A DNA stretch of 64,000 bases from positions 5,839,107 to 5,903,106 of the forward strand of contig OY759225.1 in assembly GCA_963662175.1 (NCBI GenBank). The letters are read 5' to 3'. This DNA comes from Aradus depressus. Taxonomy: Eukaryota > Arthropoda > Insecta > Hemiptera > Aradidae. The position numbers were made by a program, and so were the translations under genes. Below, in pieces: positions 31,626-42,457 of this stretch; position 1 is the stretch's first letter; the number at the start of each line of letters is the position of its first letter. The notes beneath the pieces were generated by a model. The model searched no databases, was not told the DNA's origin, and worked only from the letters and a program-made list of their open reading frames with translations.

Positions 31626-31686
31626 TGTGAAATTTTATATTATATAAAATATTCTCTCTATTTTCGCAATTCGTCTGGTTGTTGAG

Positions 31687-31953
31687 ATATCGCACCCCCG
31701 CTTCAGAAGTGACATAACTCAAAATTCGTCAATTTTTGGTTTATGTCGCAAATGAGGTAAGAAAAATGATCTCTTTATTCAGAAAAAACGACTCTTCTCG
31801 GGTTCCAATAGATTAGAAACTAGAAAGAAAAAAGTACGAGCCGTCATTATTTCAAAATACATAGTTATTTCAAATTACAGTAATTTTTGCGTGTCGTTTT
31901 ACAGGCATTCATGATTTTTGATTTGTGTCACTTCTGAAGCGGGGGTGCGATAT
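31687..31953. mobile_element. Small MITE with 27-bp inverted ends
   Basis: TATCGCACCCCCGCTTCAGA and AGTGACA at the left, with the exact reverse complement at 31927-31953. The interior is non-coding. A related single end is at 49018-49044. TSD not clear. Confidence 0.75.
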
Positions 31954-32240
31954 ATGTCTTGAAATGTAAGTTTGAAACACATATTTTTAGATTTTTTCTC
32001 CGAAAAATTAATTCTAACAAAAAATGTTTCTTATAAAATTTAGATCATAAACAAATGGCAACTTACAAAATGTACTTAGGCCCCGGAGTAAAGTGGTCTC
32101 AATTTTCGTCCGATTTCGGTCAGAGCCTAATCATATCTAAGTTAGCGCATGAGATTCCAAATTTCATGTTCATAGCTACAATCGATTTTGAGGTACAACG
32201 CTCACAACTTTCCAATACATATACACACATAGACAGTCAT
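31954..32240 (+). repeat. Dispersed repeat shared with 2.4-2.85 kb
   Basis: AAATGTACTTAGGCCCCGGA and AAAGTGGTCTCAATTTTCGT match the minus strand near 2480-2520 closely, then diverge. Confidence 0.55.
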
Positions 32241-32579
32241 CATTAATTATTCCGCCGCGGAATCGTCCAAAGGGAAGATCAGAGAAGGGCTCAACGCAAA
32301 ACCCATAATAACTGCTCATATAATGAACGTTTCGACACGAAATTTACTATGAGGATTCCAGATGTACGTGAGTATGGCAGATTGGTGTTATGAGAAAAGC
32401 GAAGACGTAATTGATTATTTCAAGCTGAGGATGTACATCGCCAGTGAGTGAACCACGATTTTTCTGAAAGATACTTTAGATAAAGTACTGATTTCGGTGT
32501 GGAAAATCGTTAATACAATCGGAACTCCAGGGTGCTCTTTTCATTCGCTTTCTTTCACTTGTTGGGTACTGTCATCCTA

Positions 32580-33385
32580 TATTTATCGTCTTTCATTCTT
32601 ACTAATTGTTTTCTTGTTTCTCATTACGCCTGATTCACTCTTTCTTCAATGTCTTTAATTCTTACTAACTCTTTCTTGTTTCTCATGGCGCAAGACTCAC
32701 TCTTTCTTTAAATCTAATTCTTTCGAGGGCGCCGGTACCTCAGTGGTATGCGTGCTTGTCTTCAGAGCTCAAGAACGTGGGTTCGAAACCCGACCGAGGC
32801 CCTTAGTTTATTTTATCTGGGAGGTAAAATAAACTTAAGCACGCCGTTCTTCGGATGGGACGTTAAGCGATGGTCCCGAGCCTGTACGATGTCAGGTACT
32901 CGTTAAAGACCCCTGCCCTAGGTGAATGAAAATTTAGGGTAGGCAAAATTTAGGACTCCCACAGTAGAGTCGGGCTCATGTCCACCAGAGTGACGAAAGA
33001 GCGCTCTGGTAGTAGGCGATATGACCTCGTAGTTAAAGCCCGGGCATGAGTCATAAAACTTAACCTCTAATTCTTTCTTTTCTTCTCACTCAGGTTGACT
33101 CATTCTTTCTTCAATGTCTTTCATTCTTACTAATTGTTTTCTTGTTTCTCATTACGCCTGATTCACTCTTTCTTCAATGTCTGTAATTCTTACTAACTCT
33201 TTCTTGCTACTCATGGCGCAAGACTCACTCTTTCTTTAATGTCTTTAAATCTAATTCTTTCTTTTCTTCTCACTCAGGTTGACTCATTCTTTCTTTAATG
33301 TCTTTCATTCTAGTCTATTTTCTTCTTATTTCTCATTACGCCAGACTCACTCTTTCTTTAATGTATTTGATTCTTACTAATATAG
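32580..33385. repeat. ~60-bp/181-bp minisatellite, split by a SINE1
   Basis: Pyrimidine-rich units such as TCATTACGCCTGATTCACTC and TTTCTTCAATGTCT recur. Three ~60-bp variants (ATTACGCCTGA, ATGGCGCAAGA, CTCAGGTTGACTCA) repeat in order, giving a ~181-bp period once the SINE is removed. Confidence 0.88.
32725..33065 (+). mobile_element. SINE1, full length, 12-bp TSD
   Basis: Flanked by TCTAATTCTTTC at 32713-32724 and 33066-33077. One of the best-preserved copies: GAGGGCGCCGGTACCTCAGT, B box GGGTTCGAAACCC, tail TAAAACTTAACC. It sits in the minisatellite. Confidence 0.96.
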
Positions 33386-34389
33386 TGAGAAAGAGGAAGG
33401 ATAAGGGAAGCAGAGAGGGTGCACAGACTTGGCAACGCTGCATTCCTACCACTGCAACCAGCCCGCCTCCCCAGTTGCCATATTTCTCTGCCTCTCTAAC
33501 TCTCTCAACAGACTTCCATTCATTCTCATAACCAATACCACTCTCTTCGTTTCTCCTTCTCTTCCAAAATCAATTCAATTCTCATTTCATATTTTTTATT
33601 ATAGTTACTATTTATTACCTGTGTCCCTCCATTCTTCCACATCGTATTCTTCCAGAATCTGGTTTTCTGCGGGCCTTGTCTTACTGAATGCTTTGGTCTT
33701 ATTCTTTCCTGAAAAATATAATAAAAATCTTATTTTTTTTTTTTTCCATTTAATGATATATTAAATTTGTTAAAAGTAATGAATTCGTGCAATTATGTTT
33801 TATGTGAAAATAAATATATTATTAAGAACTGTATTAAGGTTTCGAATTTATTGTAGATCTTTTAACTGTTAAATAGACATATTTATTCAATCTTGTAACT
33901 TTTCATATTTTTTTCAATTTGAGGGCTTAAAATATGTATAACTACTGCCAAAATTTCATATTTCTTCAAACTATGAATGCCAATACCTCAGGTTCTTTTC
34001 TAGTTCTATGATAGACTAAACTGTGAGTTATCATCATCTGCAAAAAGTGATCCAGGAAAACAGGAAGATTTATCCCAGGACTTCCATATAGAATATATAA
34101 ATAAATATTCTATTTTATTCAGTTTGTTGAACGGAGAAAGGAGAAAAATAATGAAATTGGTTGTGGATCTAACCAAAATGTGACTGTTGAGGTTAGAGGA
34201 GTTTATGCATATGAATGTCAAGATGTAGACAGAGACATCTGTCGTCATTTTATGATGTCAATTATCCAGCCATCCTGTCGTCGACTTCTTATCCCTCTTG
34301 AACGTACATATACGTCATTTCATCATATAGAGTTGCCTTATAAAGCCATCTCATGTATTTGTGTAGTCTTCTAAGGGCCTACAATAAGT
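33386..34389. other. Unassigned
   Basis: GC-richer start (33390-33480), then AT-rich. A 111-codon plus-strand frame at 33429-33764 overlaps the start but has no recognisable domain. Confidence 0.3.
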
Positions 34390-34815
34390 TAAATGAAATG
34401 AGGGGGGCAGAGGCCTTGGAAAACTTTATATGTGAACCCAGAATTCTCTAAGGACATCACCTATTGATTTTCAGTCAAATCGACCAAAGAAAAAAGGGTC
34501 TAGGGAGGAGACTTAACACAAGAACTATAATAATTGTTGTATTAACTGTATTGACACGAAAATATATATGTAACTTCAAAGCCCTGTAAGGAAGACACCT
34601 ACTAAATTTCAGCCGAATCCGTCGACAGGGAAAGGTGAATCATTCAAATACCCTAATTAACTACACAAAATTTAGTATGAGGATTCAGAAAAGCCACTAA
34701 TGTAAGTCGAATACTGAGCTTTAGCCCAAAAGGTCGATGGGCTTTGGAGGTAAAGCAAAAACATTAATTGATTAATTTGTGCTGGGGAAGTACATAGCCG
34801 TTGATTCACCGACGA
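34390..34815 (-). repeat. CTTCCCCAG family, reverse copy (end part)
   Basis: GATTTTCAGTCAAATCGACC, CCTACTAAATTTCAGCCGAA, AGTCGAATACTGA and finally CTGGGGAAGTACATAGCCG and GATTCACCGACGAC. Confidence 0.75.
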
Positions 34816-35221
34816 CTTTTTTTATTACCTTTCTTTCTTTTGGACATTTCAGTTGTACTTGGAGTTACGGTCGTGGTCGTTGAAGGAGCAGGAATTTCTG
34901 AAACATGAAAAGAAATTAATGAACATACATTAAATTATGAACAATATTAGCAGGGTTATGTATGGCGTTAGCATTCTATACTAGCGCCAGTATATGTTGG
35001 CCGTTCGGGGGGGCGTGGCTAGTTCAAGGAGTGGGTGGCGGCGTTGCCAAACTTCAAGGCAACTCCACAACCCTATCCTCTCCCACTCAAGGAATACAAG
35101 GAAATTTACCTTTCACGACACCGCAGAAACCAGATATTATCTAGGAAATATAGGTTTTTTAAAGGGAATTTCGCACGATTACAATATTTCATTATACTAA
35201 AGGTATAAGAAAGTAAAAAAA
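34816..35221. other. Unassigned; GC-richer patch 34980-35140
   Basis: The patch contains GGCCGTTCGGGGGGGCGTGG and is open in two frames, unrecognised. Confidence 0.3.
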
Positions 35222-35745
35222 AAAAAAAACATTAAGGCTTAGTCAAGGTCCATGCCGTAGATTTTCCGTGAAAACGTCGGGATTTTATTTTGATTTAAAT
35301 CATTTTCCATTTTCTTTTCGATGCTGCCGTAGCTCTTGCATTTGCCGTTGCATAATACCGATTTTTACATGTATTTCGGCGAATATTTTTATTGTTTCAC
35401 TTTGAGTCCTAGTAGTGCTCCTCAAGCTCTTTACAATGAAACCCGAACCAACGTCCTATGTAAACGCGTTATCACGCTACACTAATTTCTAATTTTACAC
35501 AACGCTAAATCGCAACAATCATCCGCCGGCGCCCAAACTAGCCCAATAACGTCACAGGCAAAACAAACACTGCACAACAAACACGTACAGACATGCTCTA
35601 TCCATTGTGACCTCAACCGTTGTTATCGCATTATTAGTCTCGTAGTTATTATCGTTTGAAATCTGACGGTATTTTGTAACACAAGAAAGTTTGACCGGCT
35701 ATCACTGTGCTTAACGAGCGAATAGACGTTTTCACGTCAAAAAGT
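35222..35745 (-). mobile_element. Non-autonomous element, copy A (inverted to 54.9 kb)
   Basis: Reverse complement of 54935-55495. Shared blocks include CGTGAAAACGTC near both ends, TTCGCTCGTTAAGCACAGTG-like, CAACGGTTGAGGTCACAATG and GAGCTTGAGGAGCACTACTA. The outer motif GTGAAAACGTC is inverted at the two ends, like a TIR. About 60 bp of copy B is missing here. Confidence 0.85.
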
Positions 35746-36230
35746 TGTCGGTGAATCACCGGCGATGTACATCCCCAGAATGAATTAATCAATTAACGTT
35801 TCTCTCCCCCTCTAAAACCAGTCCCAAACCGACCGTTTGTGCTAATATTCAGTAGTTAACTTAAACAGAGGCTCCTAAATTCTCATACTAAATTTTGTGT
35901 CAATAAAGTCATTACATCGGCAGTTATTGGGGTTTTGGAATTGAGCCCCTTCCCTCAACCCTCCTTTCCCTCCAGCCGATATTCCTGAAAATTAATAAAT
36001 GTTGTCATTTTATGGTTTTGAATTCACATATGAAATTTTGTGTCGATACATTCATTCTATCGGCAATTTTTCGAGTTTTTATGTTAAGCCTCCCCCTAAT
36101 CCCCCCCTTCCCTTTGGTCGATTTGGCTGAAAAACAATAGGTGTCGTCGCGTTGGAGGGTTCTGGATTCCCATATAAAATTTCATCTCGAAACATTCATT
36201 CTATCGGGAGTTATTGGGCTCACAGACACA
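35746..36230 (+). repeat. CTTCCCCAG family, well-preserved forward copy
   Basis: GTCGGTGAATCACCGGCGAT, CCCCAGAATGAATTAATCAA, GCTAATATTCAGTAGTTAAC, two modules with CATCGGCAGTTATTGG and CTATCGGCAATTTTTCGAG, then CATTCTATCGGGAGTTATTG and CACAGACACACATACAG. Confidence 0.8.
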
Positions 36231-36400
36231 CATACAGAAAGACTTCAACAAGAAGTAAAAATTATATTCCGATTTTGGGTACACAACCAGCTAAGTGCTA
36301 GAGTGGTGGCCAAGAAAACTAAAAAAAAAAAAAAATCAGTTGGTTTGAAGTTGGTAACTCCATCAATTAGATTGGTGAAGTTGGAAAGTTGGGTGTTTAA
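36231..36400. other. Unassigned
   Basis: Short AT-rich interval with a poly(A) run; nothing recognised. Confidence 0.3.
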
Positions 36401-36479
36401 TCAATTTGTCTGTTTAGTCGACCCCAGCTTGACCATCAATCAGTCATTCGGCAACTTGATGGTCGAATTTGGGGCTAAC

Positions 36480-36745
36480 GCATCCACGGGCCTTCCCAGT
36501 GGCCGATGACGACTGGAAAAAGTGGTTCCTGGGAAAAGGGAAACGCTAAACACTCCGCCAAAGAACGACCTTTCCAAACGGTGTTTCCAGTGGTCAAGGG
36601 TTGTAAAAAGTGGTTCTTGCAGTAAGTGGAACCGTTGAGCAGTCCGTCTATAGTTGAGTAACGACTGTTTCAGTGGTCAGATCGACTGGACAATGTGGTT
36701 CTCGTAGTACAAGAGTTTCTGTTTTGCTCTATTACCATCGTGAAA
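36480..36745. repeat. Diverged ~95-100-bp tandem repeat
   Basis: GACTGGAAAAAGTGGTTCCT, GTTGTAAAAAGTGGTTCTTG and GACTGGACAATGTGGTTCTC start three similar blocks, each followed by a CCGCC/CCGTC segment. Not coding in any frame I recognise. Confidence 0.6.
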
Positions 36746-37190
36746 GACCTGGTTTTTTATTTGGAAAACGACAGTTTTCATCTTGTTCACTCCCATCTAC
36801 TTCGGCTACCAGACATTCCAAATATTCTTGCTTGTTATTTTCTTGTTGAAAGTGTTTTTCAAACCTTTTTTCGGCAATCTGTTCACATTTAAAAAAACAA
36901 AAAAAAAAAAACAAGCTCGTCAGATTTAAAATTATTCTATAGAATTTGAAACGTGAGAAACTGGAAGAGACATTCTACGGGACAATGGAAATAAAACGAA
37001 TAGATTGCGTCGAAAAAGTAACATTTTTCTCCATCTTATACAGTAGGTAATCAATTCATTGGTAAAAAATATTAAAGATAAGACGGTCTCCCACGGAGCC
37101 AAACTGATATGAGACATCTCCAATATTTGTATCAGAATGTCTAGATGTAGTTTGAGGTCTGATGAACAATTCTAAGTCCATTTTTGAAAA
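36746..37190. other. Unassigned
   Basis: AT-rich, no features recognised. Confidence 0.35.
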
Positions 37191-37192
37191 TA

Positions 37193-37744
37193 CAGTAGAA
37201 TCCCGCTAATCCGGACTAGATGGGGCCCGACCGGATTAAACGGAATTTGCTGTCTCATATCAATACACCTTTTCTTTCAGCTTAATTTTATTTTTAATAC
37301 TACGTAATGTATACGTAGATCTAAGTTTTCGACCTACGAACTGAGACACGGTTAACAAAACAAAACATCTTTGTGATTAAAACTTAAAATTTATTTATTG
37401 TACATTACTACTGTACAAAACAAACCACGGTACATTAATGTTATAATGTAAAAATTAAGAATTTTAAAAACGAAATATGTAAAGTACGTAATGAAAACAA
37501 GTATAATATTTTTAGACTCAATGAATAAAGTCCATAGTTTTTTTGCTTTAAAGAAGACCGACGTCGTTTTGCCGTACGATCTTGTAGGCGCCTCAAGGTC
37601 AGTAGTCAAACCCTCTCTTTGAATTATTTTCGTACTTACCGCTCGCTAAATTAAAATTTTAGTTTACTAAATCTTAATTTGTTTTTTAAAAATCCCGTCC
37701 GGATTAACCGGATAATCAGTGCCCGGATTAGCGGGACTCAACTC
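37193..37744. mobile_element. pogo/Tigger MITE, ~550 bp
   Basis: CAGTAGAATCCCGCTAATCC at the left and GGATTAGCGGGACTCAACTC at the right are inverted ends, with TA on each side (37191-37192, 37745-37746). The subterminal CCGGATTAA motif recurs inverted. A minus-strand frame (PTRSYGKTTSVFFKAKKL) may be a scrap of the parent coding region. Confidence 0.88.
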
Positions 37745-38102
37745 TATACCATTATGAAATCTGTAAGGACTCTCATAGAGAAAGATCATTTTGCCTTCAA
37801 TGAATTATATAGGAGTGACTAGCTATGGGTACCAGCCTGTCTCTTCTGCTTATAGATATAATCTATTATACAATTTTAAATAAAACTCCATTTAAAAATA
37901 ATACATTTTTGAAGCATTATATGGACATTTTGTTACTTTTTAACGGAACAGAAAAAATTTTTTTTTTATTATTCCAACAAGATTTACATTAATATAGCAG
38001 TGCAAATATAAAAAAAAACATTAAATTAAAAATTTTGAAAACACTCGACACAACAGACATTTTTTTTGTTCATACATTTTTTTTTTTTACTGAAACCTTG
38101 GT

Positions 38103-38121
38103 GGGGGGGGGGGGGGGGGGG
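38103..38121. repeat. G homopolymer tract
   Basis: Nineteen G after CTTGGT. Length uncertain in any assembly. Confidence 0.9.
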
Positions 38122-38410
38122 CTTGAAGGGCCTAGGGGGGAGGCTTGGCCTTATAAACATTTGAGCTCAAACTCCAAGTCTCGAGCTGTAATAGAGGCCG
38201 AGATCTCTACACAGTCTGATGAATCCTGAAGATCTTGGAAACGCCATACTCGATTTCCACCAACATGGCTAAAAACCATCTCGGAAATACCAGCTTTTGA
38301 AACGAAAAAAACGCTTTGAAATCGGTTTAGCCGTCTTGGAGCTACGATGACAGACAAAGACTCAAATTTATAACACCCCCTCCTTTTGTGTCGGGGTTTA
38401 AAAATACAAT
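38122..38410 (+). mobile_element. LINE 3' end, RTE-like
   Basis: GAAATCGGTTTAGCCGTC, GGAGCTACGATGACAGAC, TTATAACACCCCC and TTTTGTGTCGGGGTTTAAAA are a common RTE-type 3' terminal sequence in arthropods. No ORF. Confidence 0.45.
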
Positions 38411-38898
38411 TCATGTTAAAAATAGGCTTCTCTGACAATCCTCCACGACGTCTGAATAGGATGTGGCCTCGAGATCTTTGAAGTGAAATTTCAACATTTT
38501 ATTATTTTTTAGGGAATGTCAGCGCTGGCTGACTTCTCCCATCATGTGACACAGACACTTATGTAAATAGTCACCATATTTGCTTATTATGTAAATATAT
38601 TATATATAATTAATAAATAATAAATAAATAAATAATCAATTAGGAAAAAATAGGCTAAATTTATAGATAAAATTAGTGGTAGCTGGTAAAATGTAGCATT
38701 TATAGAAAACCGACAAGCGAGACAGTAATAATCCTACTTCAAATTGTCTTAATAACTTTAAAAACGCGGCAAGAAGCGATTTTTACTAACTTATACGTAG
38801 TTATATTACTATTGTATATATTGCTATTGTAGTTCCAATTATTATATCATCGTTAAAGTGTTTCATTTTACTATCATTGACTATGGAACCGAATAAGC
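38411..38898. other. Unassigned AT-rich DNA
   Basis: Nothing recognised apart from short AATA-rich runs. Confidence 0.35.
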
Positions 38899-39160
38899 AG
38901 GCGCCAGTAGCTCACAGGGTTTCATGATAGCCTACTAAGTTGTAGGCACTCCGTCCTTCGGATGGGACGATAATGGTCCCCAGCCTGTAGGGTGTCAGAT
39001 ACTTGTTAAAGATCCCTATAATAGGTGAATAAACCAGAATTAGGCTCAATTTATAACTCGCAAAGTAAAGTAAGTCTCATGTCCACCAGAGCAACGAAAG
39101 ACCGCTCTGGTAGTAGGCGATATGACCTCGTAGTTTAAAGCCCAGGCCTGACAATAACTA
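38899..39160 (+). mobile_element. SINE1, damaged
   Basis: GGCGCCAGTAGCTCACAG head with the B box lost, then GTCCTTCGGATGGGACGATA to CCAGGCCTGACAATAACTA. Confidence 0.88.
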
Positions 39161-39487
39161 ACAAACCAAGTATATTCCTCTCTCATATAATTAAAAAAAG
39201 ATTTTTTTCTTCTTCAGTGCTGTGCTTTTTCTCTCAACAGACAGAAAATGAGATGTATAAAAAAAATATTTCTTGGGAAAAGAATTGAGGTAGGTAGGTA
39301 ATACAATTTGATATAACCCTAACATGAAAATTTAAAAGGTCAATTTTCTTCCAAAAAAGTAATCTTCAGAAATAAGTTATCAGAGGCCAAAAAATGTAAG
39401 TAATAAGAAAGATGTTTAATTCAGGACATACTTTTGTCGTGTTCCTTTTTAGGGTAAATCAAGTAGGAACTCTACTTTGTATACTAA

Positions 39488-39707
39488 AGAGGTCGGCGGT
39501 AGCTCAGTGGTATGCGTGCTTGCTTATAGAGCTCAAGATCGAGGGTTCGGAACCCAGTCGAGGCCCGTCATCCTTCGAATAGGATGTTAAGCGATGGTCC
39601 CGTCCCTGTACGATGTCAGGTACTAGTTAAAAACCCCTACTCTAGGTTAATAACAATTTAGGGTAGGCAAAATTTAGGACTCCCATAATAGAGTCGGGAC
39701 TACGACG
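39488..39707 (+). mobile_element. SINE1, head and body; left half of an inverted pair
   Basis: GTCGGCGGTAGCTCAGTGGT through B box GGGTTCGGAACCC to GACTCCCATAATAGAGTCGG, where it switches directly into an inverted SINE1. Confidence 0.92.
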
Positions 39708-39977
39708 ATATATCGCCTACTACCAGAGCGCTCCTTCGTCACTCTGGTGGACATGAGCCCGATCCTACTGTGGGAGTCTTAAATGTTGCCTACCCTACAT
39801 TTTTATTCACCTAGGACTGTTTAGGCTCGGGACAATTTCGTCCCTTTACGAAGAACGGCTTGCTCAAGGTTTTTTCATCTCCCAGACGAAAAAAAACATA
39901 AGAGCCTAGACCGGGTTTCGAATCCGCGATCTTGAGGTCAGTAAATAAGCAAGCTGCCTCTGAGCTACCGGCACCCT
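39708..39977 (-). mobile_element. SINE1, right half of an inverted pair
   Basis: Starts at TATCGCCTACTACCAGAGCG and ends with the head GGTGCCGGTAGCTC in reverse. With the left half it forms a tail-to-tail dimer able to fold over ~200 bp. Confidence 0.92.
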
Positions 39978-40640
39978 CCATGCTGTCAAATATAAAGTAG
40001 TTATGGGAGGTCTGAGTTGAGATGTAGTGAGAAAAGTGTTTAGGCTTAAGGTGTGATATAACATTGAAATAGATGCGCAAAGGACTTCTATTTATTTATA
40101 TGTTTTATATGCCCAAGATAACTTTAATTTGAAGAATGGCCAGTATTTAAAATGAAAAGAGACTAAATAGATGTAAAAATTAGGTTGTAAGATTTATTTT
40201 TGTAAATAATTTGTTTTATGTTTAAATATCTTACGTTTTTAATTTTATAACGTAGATTTAAGTAAATAAACCCAATATTTGTTCTCGTATTCTATGCTAT
40301 TCATTTTCCTTGTTATCCCAGTAAAATAATTTAAAAACCTTTGGCTTAGACTTAACATTTTTGCAAAAATTTAGAAAAACAATATGGCATTTCTTTAGTA
40401 ATTTAGAAGAAATCCAAATGAAAAGTTTGTTAATTGAAATTTTTGTGCAATTTTGAAAAAGTGCACGTTTTGAACTTTCGATATTTTTAGGGCCCTTTTC
40501 GGAAACTACTGTAGAAATCAAAATTTAGTAGACCAGCTATAAATATTTCTCCAGGAAATGTGGTAATTTTTTTTATTATTTATTCTTTTTGTTTTAATTA
40601 TTATTAATTCAATTATTTTAATTGTATATTTATAAGTTTA
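39978..40640 (+). repeat. Dispersed repeat family RA, copy 2
   Basis: Same landmarks as copy 1 (GTTTAGGCTTAAGG, AAATAGATGCGCAA, TTCTATGCTATTCATTTTCC, CTACTGTAGAAATCAAAATT) without the palindromic insertion. Confidence 0.8.
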
Positions 40641-41716
40641 TTTTATATAATTTTCTTGATCACATAATATACATAATTAAATATTAAAAGGACGTGGATG
40701 AGAAGGTGGATGTTAGATAATTAGAGACATTAATGTCGAGATGCTGGCTCCACAAGGTGGGAGCTAACGACCGGCCTCGGTTCACTGGTCCGCAACTCAC
40801 ACGGCACTTTACCAGAGGGAAGCCAAAAATCAAAGGTTAGATCAGTCTCTCTCATCTTCCGGCCTCTCTAACTTGTTCAAAATTACATTATTTAATTAAG
40901 GGACCATAAATCAATAATATAACGCAACTTTCCAACATTTATGACCAATTGAATTTTTTATCCATTAATTTTCAAACAAATTGGTAAATTGATTCTGGAG
41001 GGAGAGGAAAACGGTGGTTAATTCACGCTGGGGAAGTACATTGACGTTGATTCATTCATTCATTTTTTGTATTCACCACTCCAGATAAAAGTAGTTTGTT
41101 ACACAAATAAATATTTTTTTAAAGTTGACTAAATTATGAATGAAATGATAAAATTAATTAAAATTATTGAAAAAAAAATATAAAACATTAACCTAGAAAA
41201 TACTTAATAAAAATATCAAGAAAAAAAGTTAAATTAAAAATTTTAAAAACACCGGATAAATTTTTTTTTTACTGAAACCTTGTTGTGGAGGGGGTCAACT
41301 ACTCAGTTCAGTAGTAATCTCTGTTTAATTCACTTGATAATGCCATAACAGGCGAAACTATAGTCGTGTAATTTTGACCAATATAGTGAAAATATTGACA
41401 AGTAGTGTGTGGAGTTTATATTCCTTTAGTGTGTGTATATTACTTTATCCTGTTCATTATGAATTTTCACAAAGTAGACCTGGAATCAGTTCAATAGTTC
41501 ACAATTTTGCCAACACCACATTGCCAATGTATGTACCGGGCTATAAGGACAGTGCTATTTGTCAAATTTTATGAAAATCCGATCAACCTTCTTAACCTGC
41601 ATTGTCCTGTTTACCACCAAATATAAATGAGATAATACAAAAACATCAGACACAAATTTCTCATTATATTATATACATATAATAAATATAATTTTTTGAT
41701 TAATAATTTACTATTA
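40641..41716. other. Unassigned; GC island 40690-40860, repeat end 40975-41060
   Basis: The island 40740-40840 is open on both strands (plus: WLHKVGANDRPRFTGPQ) but has no sure splice sites. CTGGGGAAGTACATTGACG and TTGATTCATTC at about 41030 are a CTTCCCCAG-family end. 41170-41290 resembles 37980-38110. Confidence 0.35.
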
Positions 41717-42027
41717 GTTAGATATTATGACTCATGCCCGGGCTTTAACTATGAGGTCATATTGCCTACTACCAGAACGCTTTTTCGTCCCTCTGGTAGA
41801 CATAAGATCGAATTTACTGAGTGATCCCTAAATTTTGCTTAACTAGGTTTATTCATCTAGGATAGGGGTCTTCGGAGAACATCGCTTAGCGTCCAACCGA
41901 AGGACGGCATGTTCATGGTTTTTACACCTTGAAGATAGAAAAAACCTAAGGACCTCGGCCATGTTTCGAACCCACGATCTTGAGCTCAGTAAGCAAGCAC
42001 TCAAACCTCTGAGCTACCGGCGTCCTC
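41717..42027 (-). mobile_element. SINE1, 13-bp TSD
   Basis: Flanked by TAATTTACTATTA at 41704-41716 and 42028-42040. Diverged body; B box GTTTCGAACCC; tail ATAATATCTAAC. Confidence 0.94.
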
Positions 42028-42307
42028 TAATTTACTATTATACTCTCCGATTATAAAACCTCTCCATTTCTCTTATTGTTCATATCTGTATTATTAAGGA
42101 ATAACAAAATTTTTACATTTACATTTACTTTCTGTATAAGGCCAAAAATGTACAGTAAAGAAGAGATTTATAAGAGAAAAAAAGGTTGGGAACCAGTGGT
42201 GTAGTGGAACGTTTTTGTTGCGATTGGGATGTAGAATCACCCGGTAAATTTTTGAACAGGGGTAGCTACGCATTCTATGTATATTAAATGAGCTTGGATA
42301 TAGTTAC

Positions 42308-42457
42308 CGTCCAATTTGATGAGTCCATCCGTCTCCCCAAGTGAGTTCTTGGCGACGCACTGGTAGGAGCCGAAGTCTGACGTAGTCACAGAGCGGATTT
42401 TGAGCATCATGTACTTGTTGTAGCCATTGTCCACCGAAACCGCCTCGTATTTCTCAC
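42308..42457 (-). CDS. Ig-domain exon of a lachesin/DIP-like adhesion protein
   Basis: 150-bp exon on the minus strand between acceptor GTCTGTTTCAG and donor GACG/GTAACT, phase 1 at both ends, 49 full codons without a stop. It encodes EKYEAVSVDNGYNKYMML, KIRSVTTSDFGSYQCVAKN and SLGETDGLIKLD. The D.G.Y.C pattern (SDFGSYQCVAKN) is the F-strand signature of an I-set/C2-type Ig domain, and AKNSLGETDG is typical of the third Ig domain of arthropod lachesin and DIP proteins, cell-surface recognition molecules of the nervous system. Codons mostly end in G or C, unlike the surroundings. The partner Cys and other Ig domains must be on upstream exons not seen here. Confidence 0.92.

Larger units (their letters stand above)
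25252..42307 (-). other. Proposed 17-kb intron of the Ig gene
   Basis: Bounded by a GTAACT donor at 42307 and TTTCAG acceptor at 25252 on the minus strand. Filled with SINEs, a pogo element, hAT and Harbinger remnants and minisatellites. Depends on the two flanking exons being consecutive. Confidence 0.45.

Noticed and set aside
36141..36509. 122-codon plus-strand ORF
   Set aside because: Starts inside a CTTCCCCAG repeat copy and crosses a poly(A) run; no recognisable protein.
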